Origin: Oscillospiraceae bacterium
Lineage (GTDB): Bacteria > Bacillota > Clostridia > Oscillospirales > Oscillospiraceae
Assembly: GCA_017506735.1 (NCBI GenBank)
Contig: JAFVMW010000046.1
Span: forward strand, 1-64,000
Reading direction: 5' to 3'
DNA: 64,000 nt
Part shown: one piece after another, positions 24,488 through 31,787 of the stretch
Position numbering within the stretch: the stretch's first letter is position 1
Layout of the letters: each line of letters starts with the position of its first letter
Notes under the pieces: model-generated
Database searches by the model: none
Told to the model about the DNA's origin: nothing
The model's input: only the letters and a program-made list of their open reading frames with translations
Program-made: the position numbers and the translations under genes

Positions 24488-24530
24488 CTGTGAGAAAGTC
24501 ACAGAAAGCGCGTGTATATTATGCTATCAT
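24488..24530 (+). promoter_or_regulatory. Crp/Fnr site and extended -10 of the rubredoxin operon
   Basis: Perfect palindrome CTGTGAGAAAGTCACAG (24488-24504), centre 24496; extended -10 TGC-TATCAT (24522-24530) begins 29 bases downstream, the same geometry as at fprA and ZIP. No -35 box, as expected for class II activation. Confidence 0.75.
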
Positions 24531-24573
24531 CAAGACAACCTAAACACAAATCAATGATATGGAGGAATTCAAT

Positions 24574-24729
24574 ATGAAATATGTTTGCGACGTTTGCGGC
24601 TGGGAATATGACGAGGCGCTGGGCTATCCCGAAGGCGGTATCGCCCCCGGTACGAAGTGGGAGGATGTGCCCGAGGATTTTGAGTGCCCCCTGTGCATGG
24701 TGGGCAAGGATCAGTTCTCCCAGGACTGA
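24574..24729 (+). CDS. Rubredoxin
   Basis: 51 residues beginning MKYVCDVCGWEYDEALG. The two Cys pairs CDVCG and CPLCM hold a single iron; the acidic sequence with GIAPGTKWEDVPEDFECPLC is classic rubredoxin. It passes electrons to flavodiiron protein (encoded nearby) or superoxide/peroxide reductases. GGAGG stands 7 bases before the ATG. First gene of rubredoxin-trx-trxB, expressed from the Crp/Fnr-type promoter at 24488-24530. Confidence 0.97.
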   Translation: MKYVCDVCGWEYDEALGYPEGGIAPGTKWEDVPEDFECPLCMVGKDQFSQD

Positions 24730-24761
24730 ATCCCGGAAGGAATTGGGAAGGAGGGATCAGC

Positions 24762-25082
24762 ATGATCGAAATGAATCAGGAATTGTTTCACAGCGCAATC
24801 CAGCAGCCCGGCAAGCCGGTGCTGGTGGAGTTCTGGGCTCCCTGGTGCGTCTACTGCCGGAGAATCGGGCCGGCGATGAAGAAGATATCCGAACAGTATG
24901 CAGGCATTCTGACTGTAGGCCAGGTGAACATCGATGATGTGCCGGCGCTGGCAGAGGCGGAACGGATCGAAGTGATCCCCACCCTGGTGCTGTACCGGGA
25001 CGGCCAGGCCCTGGGGTCCATCGTGGCCCCGGAATCCAAAGCCCGGATCGAGGAATTCATCCGGGAGCATCTGAATCAGTAA
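24762..25082 (+). CDS. Thioredoxin family protein with WCVYC active site
   Basis: 106 residues from the ATG at 24762 (GGAGGG, 6-base spacer). Thioredoxin fold: VLVEFWAPWCVYCRRIGPAMKKI, then VNIDDVPALAEAERIEVIPTLVLYRDGQ with the cis-proline (IPT). The active site CVYC replaces the usual CGPC, which should shift redox potential and partner choice. Adjacent trxB (10-base gap) is its likely reductase. Middle gene of the rubredoxin operon. Confidence 0.95.
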   Translation: MIEMNQELFHSAIQQPGKPVLVEFWAPWCVYCRRIGPAMKKISEQYAGILTVGQVNIDDVPALAEAERIEVIPTLVLYRDGQALGSIVAPESKARIEEFIREHLNQ

Positions 25083-25092
25083 GGAGGACGTC

Positions 25093-26019
25093 ATGGAGCG
25101 GATTTATGATATGATCATCATCGGCGGCGGCCCCGGCGGATATACGGCTGCCCTGTATGCCGCCCGGTCCGGTCTGGATGTTGTGGTGCTGGAAAAGCTT
25201 TCCGCCGGAGGGCAGATGGCGCTGACCACCCAGGTAGACAATTATCCCGGTTTCCCACAGGGTGTGGATGGATTCCAGCTGGCACTGGCCATGCAGGAGG
25301 GTGCGGAGCGGTTCGGCGCTGTTACCGAGTACGCAGAAGTCCTTTCCTGCGACCTGTCCAAAGATGTGAAGGTTCTGGAAACCAGCGAAGGCACCTTCCG
25401 GGGAAGAACCATAGTCATCTCCACCGGCGCTTCTCCCCGTCCTCTGGGGCTTCCGGGAGAAGAGGAACTGGTGGGCCGGGGGCTTCACTACTGCGCCGCC
25501 TGCGACGGAATGTTCTATAAGGGCAAAACCGTCGTTGTGGTGGGCGGCGGCAACTCTGCCGCGGCGGATGCCATGGCCCTGTCCCGGATCGCCAAAAAGG
25601 TGATTCTGGTCCACCGCCGGGATACCCTCCGGGCCACCCAGGTGTACCACAAGCCCCTGATGGAGGCAGAGAATGTGGAATTCCTGTGGAACAGTCAGGT
25701 GACGGAGCTTCACAGAGAGAACCGGCTCACGGGAATTGCTGTGGAGGATCTGGTGTCCGGAGAAATCCGGGAAGTGGAATGTGACGGAGTATTCGTCAGC
25801 ATCGGCAGACAGCCTGCCTCTTCCCTCTTTGCCGGTCAGCTTGAGATGGATGATTCCGGCTACATTGTGGCAGGCGAATCCGGAAAGACCAATATCCCCG
25901 GAGTTTACGCTGTGGGTGATGTACGAACCAAGGCATTGCGGCAGATCATCACGGCGGCATCGGATGGTGCCAACGCCGCCCATGAGGCGGAAGGGTATCT
26001 TGCTTCCCTCCACCAATAA
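25093..26019 (+). CDS. trxB: Thioredoxin reductase
   Basis: 308 residues, normal length. FAD motif IIIGGGPGGYTAALYAARSG (N-terminus), active-site CAACDGMFY (about 137-145, the CxxC disulfide), NAD(P)H motif VVVVGGGNSAAADAMAL, and C-terminal NIPGVYAVGDVRTKALRQIITAASDGANAAHEAEGYL. The CAACD form is slightly unlike the common CATCD but keeps both cysteines. Reduces the adjacent WCVYC thioredoxin. AAGGAGG precedes the ATG. Electron donor (NADPH or ferredoxin-type) cannot be decided by eye. Confidence 0.96.
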   Translation: MERIYDMIIIGGGPGGYTAALYAARSGLDVVVLEKLSAGGQMALTTQVDNYPGFPQGVDGFQLALAMQEGAERFGAVTEYAEVLSCDLSKDVKVLETSEGTFRGRTIVISTGASPRPLGLPGEEELVGRGLHYCAACDGMFYKGKTVVVVGGGNSAAADAMALSRIAKKVILVHRRDTLRATQVYHKPLMEAENVEFLWNSQVTELHRENRLTGIAVEDLVSGEIREVECDGVFVSIGRQPASSLFAGQLEMDDSGYIVAGESGKTNIPGVYAVGDVRTKALRQIITAASDGANAAHEAEGYLASLHQ

Positions 26020-26056
26020 AAAATCACGGCGCAGTCCCAATTGTGGGGACTGCGCC
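26018..26056 (-). terminator. Terminator of the polysaccharide operon
   Basis: GGCGCAGTCCC (26028-26038) / GGGACTGCGCC (26046-26056), with an A-rich left flank giving a T-run on the minus strand. Probably also stops trxB transcripts. Confidence 0.7.
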
Positions 26057-26063
26057 AAAAATA

Positions 26064-27044
26064 TTACATTCTGTCCTTCAGCCGGAACAGAAGCCGGATG
26101 AGGGAATACTGTTTGCCGTGGATCAGCGTCACAAGCAGCTTATGGAGCCTGGGCAGGCCTGACATATAGGGGTTCTTGCGGTAATCCGGGAAGTTTGCGT
26201 CCATATAGCTCCGGAACTGGGCCAGGAGGGGATGCTTCGGGTCCGCTCTTGCCACGCGGACGGTGGCGGCCAGCAGCACATGGTCAATGGCCAGGCGCTC
26301 CAGCTCCTTGCGGTAGCGCTCCAGCATTCCGTTCTCCCGGAACCAGGTCAGCAGGTCCTCAAAGGCATCCAGAATCTCCCGGTTCCGATCCAGATTGGCA
26401 CTGTGCATAATGGAACCCTGGCGCTGGAGATAGCGGTAAATGGGCTGGCGCAGGGTGACAATGGACTCTGCCAGCGCGAACAGCTTCATGCTGGTACGGA
26501 TGTCCTCGTACCAGGCCTTTTCCGGGAACCGGATGCCGGAACGGAGGAACAGCTCCCGTTTCCAGATCCGGGCGCCTGCCACAGGCAGGGACAGCAGGAA
26601 TTCGGGCCGTTCCTTCAGTGTGAACACCCCGTCCACCAGAATGGAGGTGGCCAGATGGGATTCTCTCCCCTGCTCGTCATGGGCGGTATAGGGGAAGGAA
26701 TAAACATCGGCGTGGGTTTCATCGATGGCTTTGCGCAGAACAGACAGGGCATCGGGGGTCAGAGTATCGTCACTGTCCACGAAGAACAGGTACTCCCCTT
26801 CCGCCGCGGCGATGCCGGTATTCCGGGCACCGCCCAGGCCCTTGTTTTCCTGGTGGATCACCTGGATCAGGCCGGGGTATTTCGCGCCGTATTCATCGCA
26901 GATGCCGGGGCAGATGCCGTCAGTGGCACCGTCGTCCACCAGAATGATCTGGCAGTCGGTGCAGTCATTGGCAAGGACAGAATCAATGGAGCCCCGGAGG
27001 TACTGGGCCACATTATAGACGGGAATGATGATGCTCAGTTTCAT
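26064..27044 (-). CDS. Glycosyltransferase family 2
   Basis: 326 residues. GT-A fold: KLSIIIPVYNVAQYLRGSIDSVL at the N-terminus, IILVDDGATDG, NTGIAAAEGEYLFFVDSDDTLTPDAL with the metal-binding Asp cluster, and the WYEDIRTSMKLF acceptor-side motif. The last 90 residues are basic and helical, perhaps membrane-associated. Likely adds a sugar to a lipid-linked polysaccharide. The start overlaps the upstream stop by 4 bases (ATGA), so it is coupled to the two O-antigen-ligase-like genes. Confidence 0.92.
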   Translation of the reverse strand: MKLSIIIPVYNVAQYLRGSIDSVLANDCTDCQIILVDDGATDGICPGICDEYGAKYPGLIQVIHQENKGLGGARNTGIAAAEGEYLFFVDSDDTLTPDALSVLRKAIDETHADVYSFPYTAHDEQGRESHLATSILVDGVFTLKERPEFLLSLPVAGARIWKRELFLRSGIRFPEKAWYEDIRTSMKLFALAESIVTLRQPIYRYLQRQGSIMHSANLDRNREILDAFEDLLTWFRENGMLERYRKELERLAIDHVLLAATVRVARADPKHPLLAQFRSYMDANFPDYRKNPYMSGLPRLHKLLVTLIHGKQYSLIRLLFRLKDRM

Positions 27045-28501
27045 TTGGTCACAGTCTCCTTCTCATAGACCTTCAGCTTCACCAGATAGTACACCGCTGC
27101 CAGGGCTGCGGCCAGGTAGATGGCGGCGCTGGGACGGCGGAGGACACCGGCGGTGCAGTAGATGTGGGGCGCGGACAGCAGGAATGCAATGCCCCAGGCC
27201 GCGGCGTCCCAGGTGAAATACTTCCGGATGTCCTTGAACAGGGCCCACAGAATCAGCCATACAAAGTAAGCCAGGAACAGCAGCATGGCGGCAAGACCTG
27301 CCACACCGTAGAGGTAGTAGATGCCGTGGAGGTCATTTTCCACATCATAGATGTTATTGTTTACAGTAAAGCGGCTCAGCTCCAGACCGAAGAGCCGGGC
27401 GGAGAAGGGAGAGTCGTCCATGAGCATCTGGGCGAATTTCAGCTTCTTGGGCCGGAGCATGGTAAGCTGGTAAATATCAGAGGTATAGTTGAACATTTCC
27501 ATAGTCCGCTCCAGGCCGAAAATCTCCACGAAGTCCGGGATGTAAAACTCATAGATCCAGGTCAGCTTTTCGATCTTCTGGGCCATCAGCTCCTCCTGGG
27601 TGGGAGGCTCGGTGGTTTCTGCTTCCACAGGGGGCTGGGTTTCCTTCATGGACTGGTCAATCCCCTCCTGCCGGTCCACCTGGACGGACTCGTACTGATT
27701 CTGGTGGGTGACCATGGGCGATACGGGAATCAGACCGACGAATACGATGGCAATCAGGAAGAAGGCGATGGCACGCTTCCAGTCACGCCAGTTGATAAAG
27801 ATCAGAGAAATGCCCAGACCCAGGGTGGTGATCACCAGGCCCAGATATGCAAGACGGGTGCTGAGGAAGAACATGGCAGTGACGGAGCCGGCCAGGGTCA
27901 GCCAGAAGGCAGGGTGCTTCATGCCCCATTTCTTCAAAGTCAGGGCAATGGCCACGGGAGCCAGCATGCACAGGTTGTTGCTCTGGGAGTTGGTGTTGTT
28001 GAACCAGCCGATGTAGCCGCTGCCGTCCTTATAGGTATGGGGCTCGGTGCCGGTGAGGATGGCCAGAATCTGAACCAGGAACACCAGCCACAGGCAGGTG
28101 GCAACGCCCCATTTCATGGCATCGTAGCACTTGTGGTTTTCCTTCATGAAGCAGATCAGACACACCGTCAGCAGGGGCATCTGAACCACCCGGACGAAGT
28201 TGGTCAGATCGGTCATCAGACTGGATACGCCGTAATCGAAGATGGCCCACAGGTGGCCTGCAAAGAGGGCACCCAGCACGCCGGCGGTGATCCACCAGAT
28301 TTTTTTGTTCCCGGATGCCAGGAAGCCTGCCAGCAGGACAACTGCCAGCACGCCAAGCCGCAGGGCCAGGGTCAGCAGATTGCTCATACCCAGCCTGCCC
28401 ATCCAGAAGGACAGCACATCCATGGGAATCTGCAGGGCAAACAAACAGAAGGTCAGCAGGGGCAGCCAGGAGATCAGTTTTTCTCTCAAATCAGCTTTCA
28501 T
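27041..28501 (-). CDS. O-antigen ligase/polymerase-like membrane protein (paralog B)
   Basis: 486 residues with about ten to twelve membrane segments and a long loop (about 262-375) that probably faces outside. Shares with the preceding gene TGTEPHTY, GWFNNTNSQSNNL, RLAYLGLV and LELSRFTVNNNIYDVENDLHGIYYLYGVAGL. This layout fits the Wzy/WaaL (O-antigen_lig) superfamily that polymerises or transfers lipid-linked glycans. The loop carries an acidic TEPPTQEE stretch. Translationally coupled on both sides by ATGA overlaps. Exact glycan unknown. Confidence 0.8.
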   Translation of the reverse strand: MKADLREKLISWLPLLTFCLFALQIPMDVLSFWMGRLGMSNLLTLALRLGVLAVVLLAGFLASGNKKIWWITAGVLGALFAGHLWAIFDYGVSSLMTDLTNFVRVVQMPLLTVCLICFMKENHKCYDAMKWGVATCLWLVFLVQILAILTGTEPHTYKDGSGYIGWFNNTNSQSNNLCMLAPVAIALTLKKWGMKHPAFWLTLAGSVTAMFFLSTRLAYLGLVITTLGLGISLIFINWRDWKRAIAFFLIAIVFVGLIPVSPMVTHQNQYESVQVDRQEGIDQSMKETQPPVEAETTEPPTQEELMAQKIEKLTWIYEFYIPDFVEIFGLERTMEMFNYTSDIYQLTMLRPKKLKFAQMLMDDSPFSARLFGLELSRFTVNNNIYDVENDLHGIYYLYGVAGLAAMLLFLAYFVWLILWALFKDIRKYFTWDAAAWGIAFLLSAPHIYCTAGVLRRPSAAIYLAAALAAVYYLVKLKVYEKETVTK

Positions 28502-29952
28502 GTGGAGCTTCCTTTCTTTGCAGGTTTGGCTTCGGTGATCACATAGACCGCCGCCAGAATCACAGCAAGATAGAATGTGGTATTGGGCCGGCGAAGAACA
28601 CCGGCAGTGAAGATGGCATGGGCCATGCCGCAGATCAGGGCAATGCCGTAGCCAGCGTTTTCCAGGGTGAAGTATCGGCGGAAGTCCAGAATCAACACTC
28701 GGGCAATCCGCAGGAAAAAGAACAGGAAAAAGCCCACCATCAGGGCAAGTCCTGTATAGCCGCAGAGGTAATAGATGCCGTGGAAATCGTTTTCCACATC
28801 ATATACTTCCCCGTTGTGGGTCATCTGGGTCAGCTCCAGGCCGAAAAACCGGCAATCGGGCATATCCTCCAACAGCATCCGGCAGTAGCTCAGCTTCTGG
28901 AGCCGGGTGTTGCTCAGATTGCTTACCGCTGTGGAATAATTGTAGCGGCGGGCAGTCCGTTCCAGGCCGAACCGGCCGGTGACGCCGGGGAGGTATTTTT
29001 CGTAGGCCGAGGCAAGGGAGGCGATGGTCCGTTCTTCCCCGGTCAGACCAGCTTCGGCAGCGGCGGCATCATCCGCGGCCACAAGGGTGAGAATATCCTC
29101 CTGCTTCAGCCCTGCATTGATGTTCACCAGCTCCGTATTCTTCACCATGGGCGAAACCGGGATGAGAATCAGCGCCAGGATCACAAACAGAGCCATCACC
29201 GCCGCGGCAGGGATGGAATTGGCCCTCTGGGTTATCCGGAGAATCACAAAGGTCAGACCAAAGGCGCAGGCGGTGCCAAGCAGCGCAGCATAGGCAAGCC
29301 GGGTAGCGAAAAGCCAGAGCATTCCGAAGCCTGTCAGACAGATGAGGGCTGTCCAGCCGGGATGGAGGTTCTTCCGCTCCATCCACCAGGCCATGGCCAC
29401 GGGAATGACAATGGAAAGGATGGCACTCTGGGCGCTGGGCAGATAAAACCAGCCCAGCAGGCCAATGCCCTTGTTCGCGTAGGTATGGGGATCGGTGCCG
29501 GTGATCCGGCTCAGAACCGCCACCCCGAGAATCAGAAGCAGGCTCAGAGAAAAGCCCCGGCGGATCTGGGAGAGTCCCTGTCCGGTCTGCCGGAGCAGGG
29601 TGATGAACACCAGGGTTGTCAGGGGGAGCTGATAGATGCGGATCAGGTTGGCCAGATCCCCCACAGGGCTTAAATAGCCATAGCCCAGAATCACCTCAAC
29701 ATGGCACAGGGCGTGGATGCCAAGCACCGCCGCCATAAGATAATAGCTGCCCTTGCGGTCGCTCAGCAGAAAGCCCAGGCCCACCATAAACGCCAGCATC
29801 AGCATTCTCAGCCCCAGCGTCAGGGTATTGGGCAGCCCCAGGTGATCCATCCAGTAGGACAGAACATCCAGGCTCGGCTGCAGAGCAAACAGGAACAGGA
29901 TCACCCGGGGCAGGTGGGGCTCCAGTCCCTGTCTGATTTTATCGAACGTCAT
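28498..29952 (-). CDS. O-antigen ligase/polymerase-like membrane protein (paralog A)
   Basis: 484 residues, about ten to twelve membrane segments, first gene of the operon. Aligns along its length with the next gene: TGTDPHTYANKGIGLLGWFYLPSAQS, RLAYAALLG, LELTQMTHNGEVYDVENDFHGIYYLCGYTGLALM. Such tandem copies could make different linkages of one repeat unit, or act as polymerase and ligase. Promoter at 29994-30022. Confidence 0.8.
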   Translation of the reverse strand: MTFDKIRQGLEPHLPRVILFLFALQPSLDVLSYWMDHLGLPNTLTLGLRMLMLAFMVGLGFLLSDRKGSYYLMAAVLGIHALCHVEVILGYGYLSPVGDLANLIRIYQLPLTTLVFITLLRQTGQGLSQIRRGFSLSLLLILGVAVLSRITGTDPHTYANKGIGLLGWFYLPSAQSAILSIVIPVAMAWWMERKNLHPGWTALICLTGFGMLWLFATRLAYAALLGTACAFGLTFVILRITQRANSIPAAAVMALFVILALILIPVSPMVKNTELVNINAGLKQEDILTLVAADDAAAAEAGLTGEERTIASLASAYEKYLPGVTGRFGLERTARRYNYSTAVSNLSNTRLQKLSYCRMLLEDMPDCRFFGLELTQMTHNGEVYDVENDFHGIYYLCGYTGLALMVGFFLFFFLRIARVLILDFRRYFTLENAGYGIALICGMAHAIFTAGVLRRPNTTFYLAVILAAVYVITEAKPAKKGSST

Positions 29953-29993
29953 ATAGAACCTCCAAAATGGGCACAGTTCACCAATTTACGTTT

Positions 29994-30022
29994 ATTCTAA
30001 TACATCTGCTGTCCGATGTCAA
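29994..30022 (-). promoter_or_regulatory. Promoter of the polysaccharide operon
   Basis: Minus strand TTGACA (30017-30022), 17-base spacer, TAGAAT (29994-29999). Confidence 0.7.
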
Positions 30023-30079
30023 ACAAAAGCCGATGCTCCCAGTGTTTTCCGGCGAAGAGCGTTTTTTTCAGGGAGATCA

Positions 30080-30108
30080 TTGCAACAGGCGAAGGCCTGT
30101 GCTATACT
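30080..30108 (+). promoter_or_regulatory. Promoter of the MATE gene
   Basis: TTGCAA (30080-30085), 17-base spacer, TATACT (30103-30108); the spacer contains the palindrome AGGCGAAGGCCT. Confidence 0.65.
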
Positions 30109-30146
30109 GAAGGCAATTCCATCCAATGTTAGAAAAGGTGATTTTC

Positions 30147-31499
30147 ATGAATTTATCAGAGAAGCGTCTGTTTTCCAACCAGGCGCTGATCCGTCTGATT
30201 ATTCCCCTGGTCATTGAGCAGGGTCTGACCATACTGGTGGGTATGTGCGACAGTATGATGGTGTCATCTGCCGGTGAGGCGGCGATTTCCGGCGTATCCC
30301 TGGTGGATATGATCAACGCCATTGTGCTGACCCTGTTTGCTGCCCTGGCCACCGGCGGCGCTGTGGTGACCAGCCAGTTCCTGGGCGCGAAGGATCAGGA
30401 AAAGGCCCGGCAGAGTGCCGGACAGCTGGTGCTGATGGCGCTGGTGCTGGGCGTTGCGGCCATGGCCCTGTGTCTTCTATTCGCCCGTCCTGTGATGAAG
30501 CTGTTTTTCGGCTCCATCTCTGAGGATGTGATGGCGGCTGGTCTTCTATATCTGCGGATCACAGCGCTGAGCTTCCCCTTCATTGCCCTGTACAATGCCG
30601 GAGCGGCGATTTTCCGGAGTCTAGGCAACAGCAAGGTGTCCATGAAGGTCAGTATGCTGATGAATGTCATCAACGTGACCGGCAATGCCATCTGCGTACT
30701 GGGCCTTCGGATGGGCGTGGCTGGCGTGGCCATTCCCACACTGATTTCCCGGGCTGTGGCAGCCGGGCTGATTCTGAAGCTGGCTGCCCGGAAGGAGCAG
30801 GTGCTGTATGTGGACCGGGACAGCGTGCTAAAGGTGAAAATAGGTATGATGGGCAGCATTCTGCGCATCGGCATCCCCTCTGCCTGCGAGAATACCTTCT
30901 TTGCTCTGGGCCGGACGGTGGTGGTCAGCATGATCGCCATTTTCGGAACGGTTCAAACCTCCGCCAACGCGGTGGCCAATACCCTGGATTCGCTGGGCAT
31001 TATCATCGGTCAGGCCATGGGCCTTGCCATGATCACGGTGGTTGGTCAGTGCATCGGCGCATCCGACACAAAGCAGGCCGAATACTACATCAAAAAGCTC
31101 CTTGCGTGGTGCTATCTGCTCCAGGGTGCCACCAACATTCTGATCATGGTGTTCTGCCGAACCCTCATTGGCTTCTACAGCTCCCTGTCCCCGGAAACGG
31201 AGCAGCTTGCCTGGCAGCTGGTGATGCTGCACAGCTTCTTCGCCGTGTTCATGTGGCCCATTTCCTTTGTGCTGCCCAACGCGCTCCGGGCGGCCAGCGA
31301 CGCCAAGTTTACCATGTGGGTGGCCATCAGCTCCATGATCCTCATGCGCATCGGCCTGAGCTGGGTGCTGTGCGTCCAGTTCCAGCTGGGGGCTCTGGGC
31401 GTGTGGATTGCCATGATCATGGACTGGGTCATGCGCATCTCCTTCTATGTGCCCCGGGCAATCAGAGGAAAATGGAAAACCAAGTACAAAGCTGCATAA
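30147..31499 (+). CDS. MATE family efflux transporter
   Basis: 450 residues from the ATG at 30147 (AAAAGGTG, 6-base spacer). Twelve predicted membrane segments in two pseudo-symmetric halves. Landmarks: IPLVIEQGLTILVGMCDSMMVS (half 1), ALATGGAVVTSQFLGAKDQEKARQSAGQ, LYLRITALSFPFIALYNAGAAIFRSLGNSK, and SANAVANTLDSLGIIIGQAMGLAMITVVGQCIGASD (half 2). Exports drugs or metabolites by Na+ or H+ antiport; substrate unknown. Monocistronic, with its own terminator. Confidence 0.93.
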   Translation: MNLSEKRLFSNQALIRLIIPLVIEQGLTILVGMCDSMMVSSAGEAAISGVSLVDMINAIVLTLFAALATGGAVVTSQFLGAKDQEKARQSAGQLVLMALVLGVAAMALCLLFARPVMKLFFGSISEDVMAAGLLYLRITALSFPFIALYNAGAAIFRSLGNSKVSMKVSMLMNVINVTGNAICVLGLRMGVAGVAIPTLISRAVAAGLILKLAARKEQVLYVDRDSVLKVKIGMMGSILRIGIPSACENTFFALGRTVVVSMIAIFGTVQTSANAVANTLDSLGIIIGQAMGLAMITVVGQCIGASDTKQAEYYIKKLLAWCYLLQGATNILIMVFCRTLIGFYSSLSPETEQLAWQLVMLHSFFAVFMWPISFVLPNALRAASDAKFTMWVAISSMILMRIGLSWVLCVQFQLGALGVWIAMIMDWVMRISFYVPRAIRGKWKTKYKAA

Positions 31500-31508
31500 T
31501 TATTCAGA

Positions 31509-31536
31509 CTGCCGCAAATTTTGCGGCAGCTTTTTT
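31509..31536 (+). terminator. Terminator of the MATE gene
   Basis: CTGCCGCAAA / TTTTGCGGCAG hairpin from 31509 followed by a T6 run (31531-31536). Confidence 0.85.
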
Positions 31537-31544
31537 GCCCATTT

Positions 31545-31572
31545 GAGGGTTTTTGCCTATAGAAAAACCCTC
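31545..31572 (+). other. Perfect hairpin upstream of the pullulanase control region
   Basis: GAGGGTTTTT (31545-31554), 8-base loop, AAAAACCCTC (31563-31572). It touches the first operator copy. Could be a second terminator-like stop for MATE readthrough; there is no T-run after it. Confidence 0.5.
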
Positions 31573-31611
31573 AGCGCAACCGTTTGTCATGGATGAATAA
31601 ACGGTTGCGCT
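31573..31611 (+). promoter_or_regulatory. Inverted pair of LacI-type operator sequences
   Basis: AGCGCAACCGTTT (31573-31585) and its exact complement AAACGGTTGCGCT (31599-31611), separated by 13 bases. The AGCGCAACCG core recurs at 31699 inside the promoter. GCAACCGGTTGC-like dyads are typical of LacI-family sugar regulators. Confidence 0.6.
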
Positions 31612-31692
31612 CTTGCTATGGTCAATATGACAAAAACCCTCCGGGAATATTTGTATGATATGGAAGAAATTCCTTCATTTCTAAAAAAAGGA

Positions 31693-31721
31693 TTGCCCAG
31701 CGCAACCGGTTGTGTTTTAAT
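31693..31721 (+). promoter_or_regulatory. Pullulanase promoter with operator in the spacer
   Basis: TTGCCC (31693-31698), 17-base spacer, TTTAAT (31716-31721). The third operator copy AGCGCAACCGGTTGTG starts at 31699 and fills the spacer exactly, so a bound repressor would block RNA polymerase. Boxes are moderate matches only. Confidence 0.6.
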
Positions 31722-31787
31722 AGTGGATAAGTATGAGCGGAATGCGGAGCCGCTCTGCGAAAACGAAAACAAATTGGAGGAAACAAC

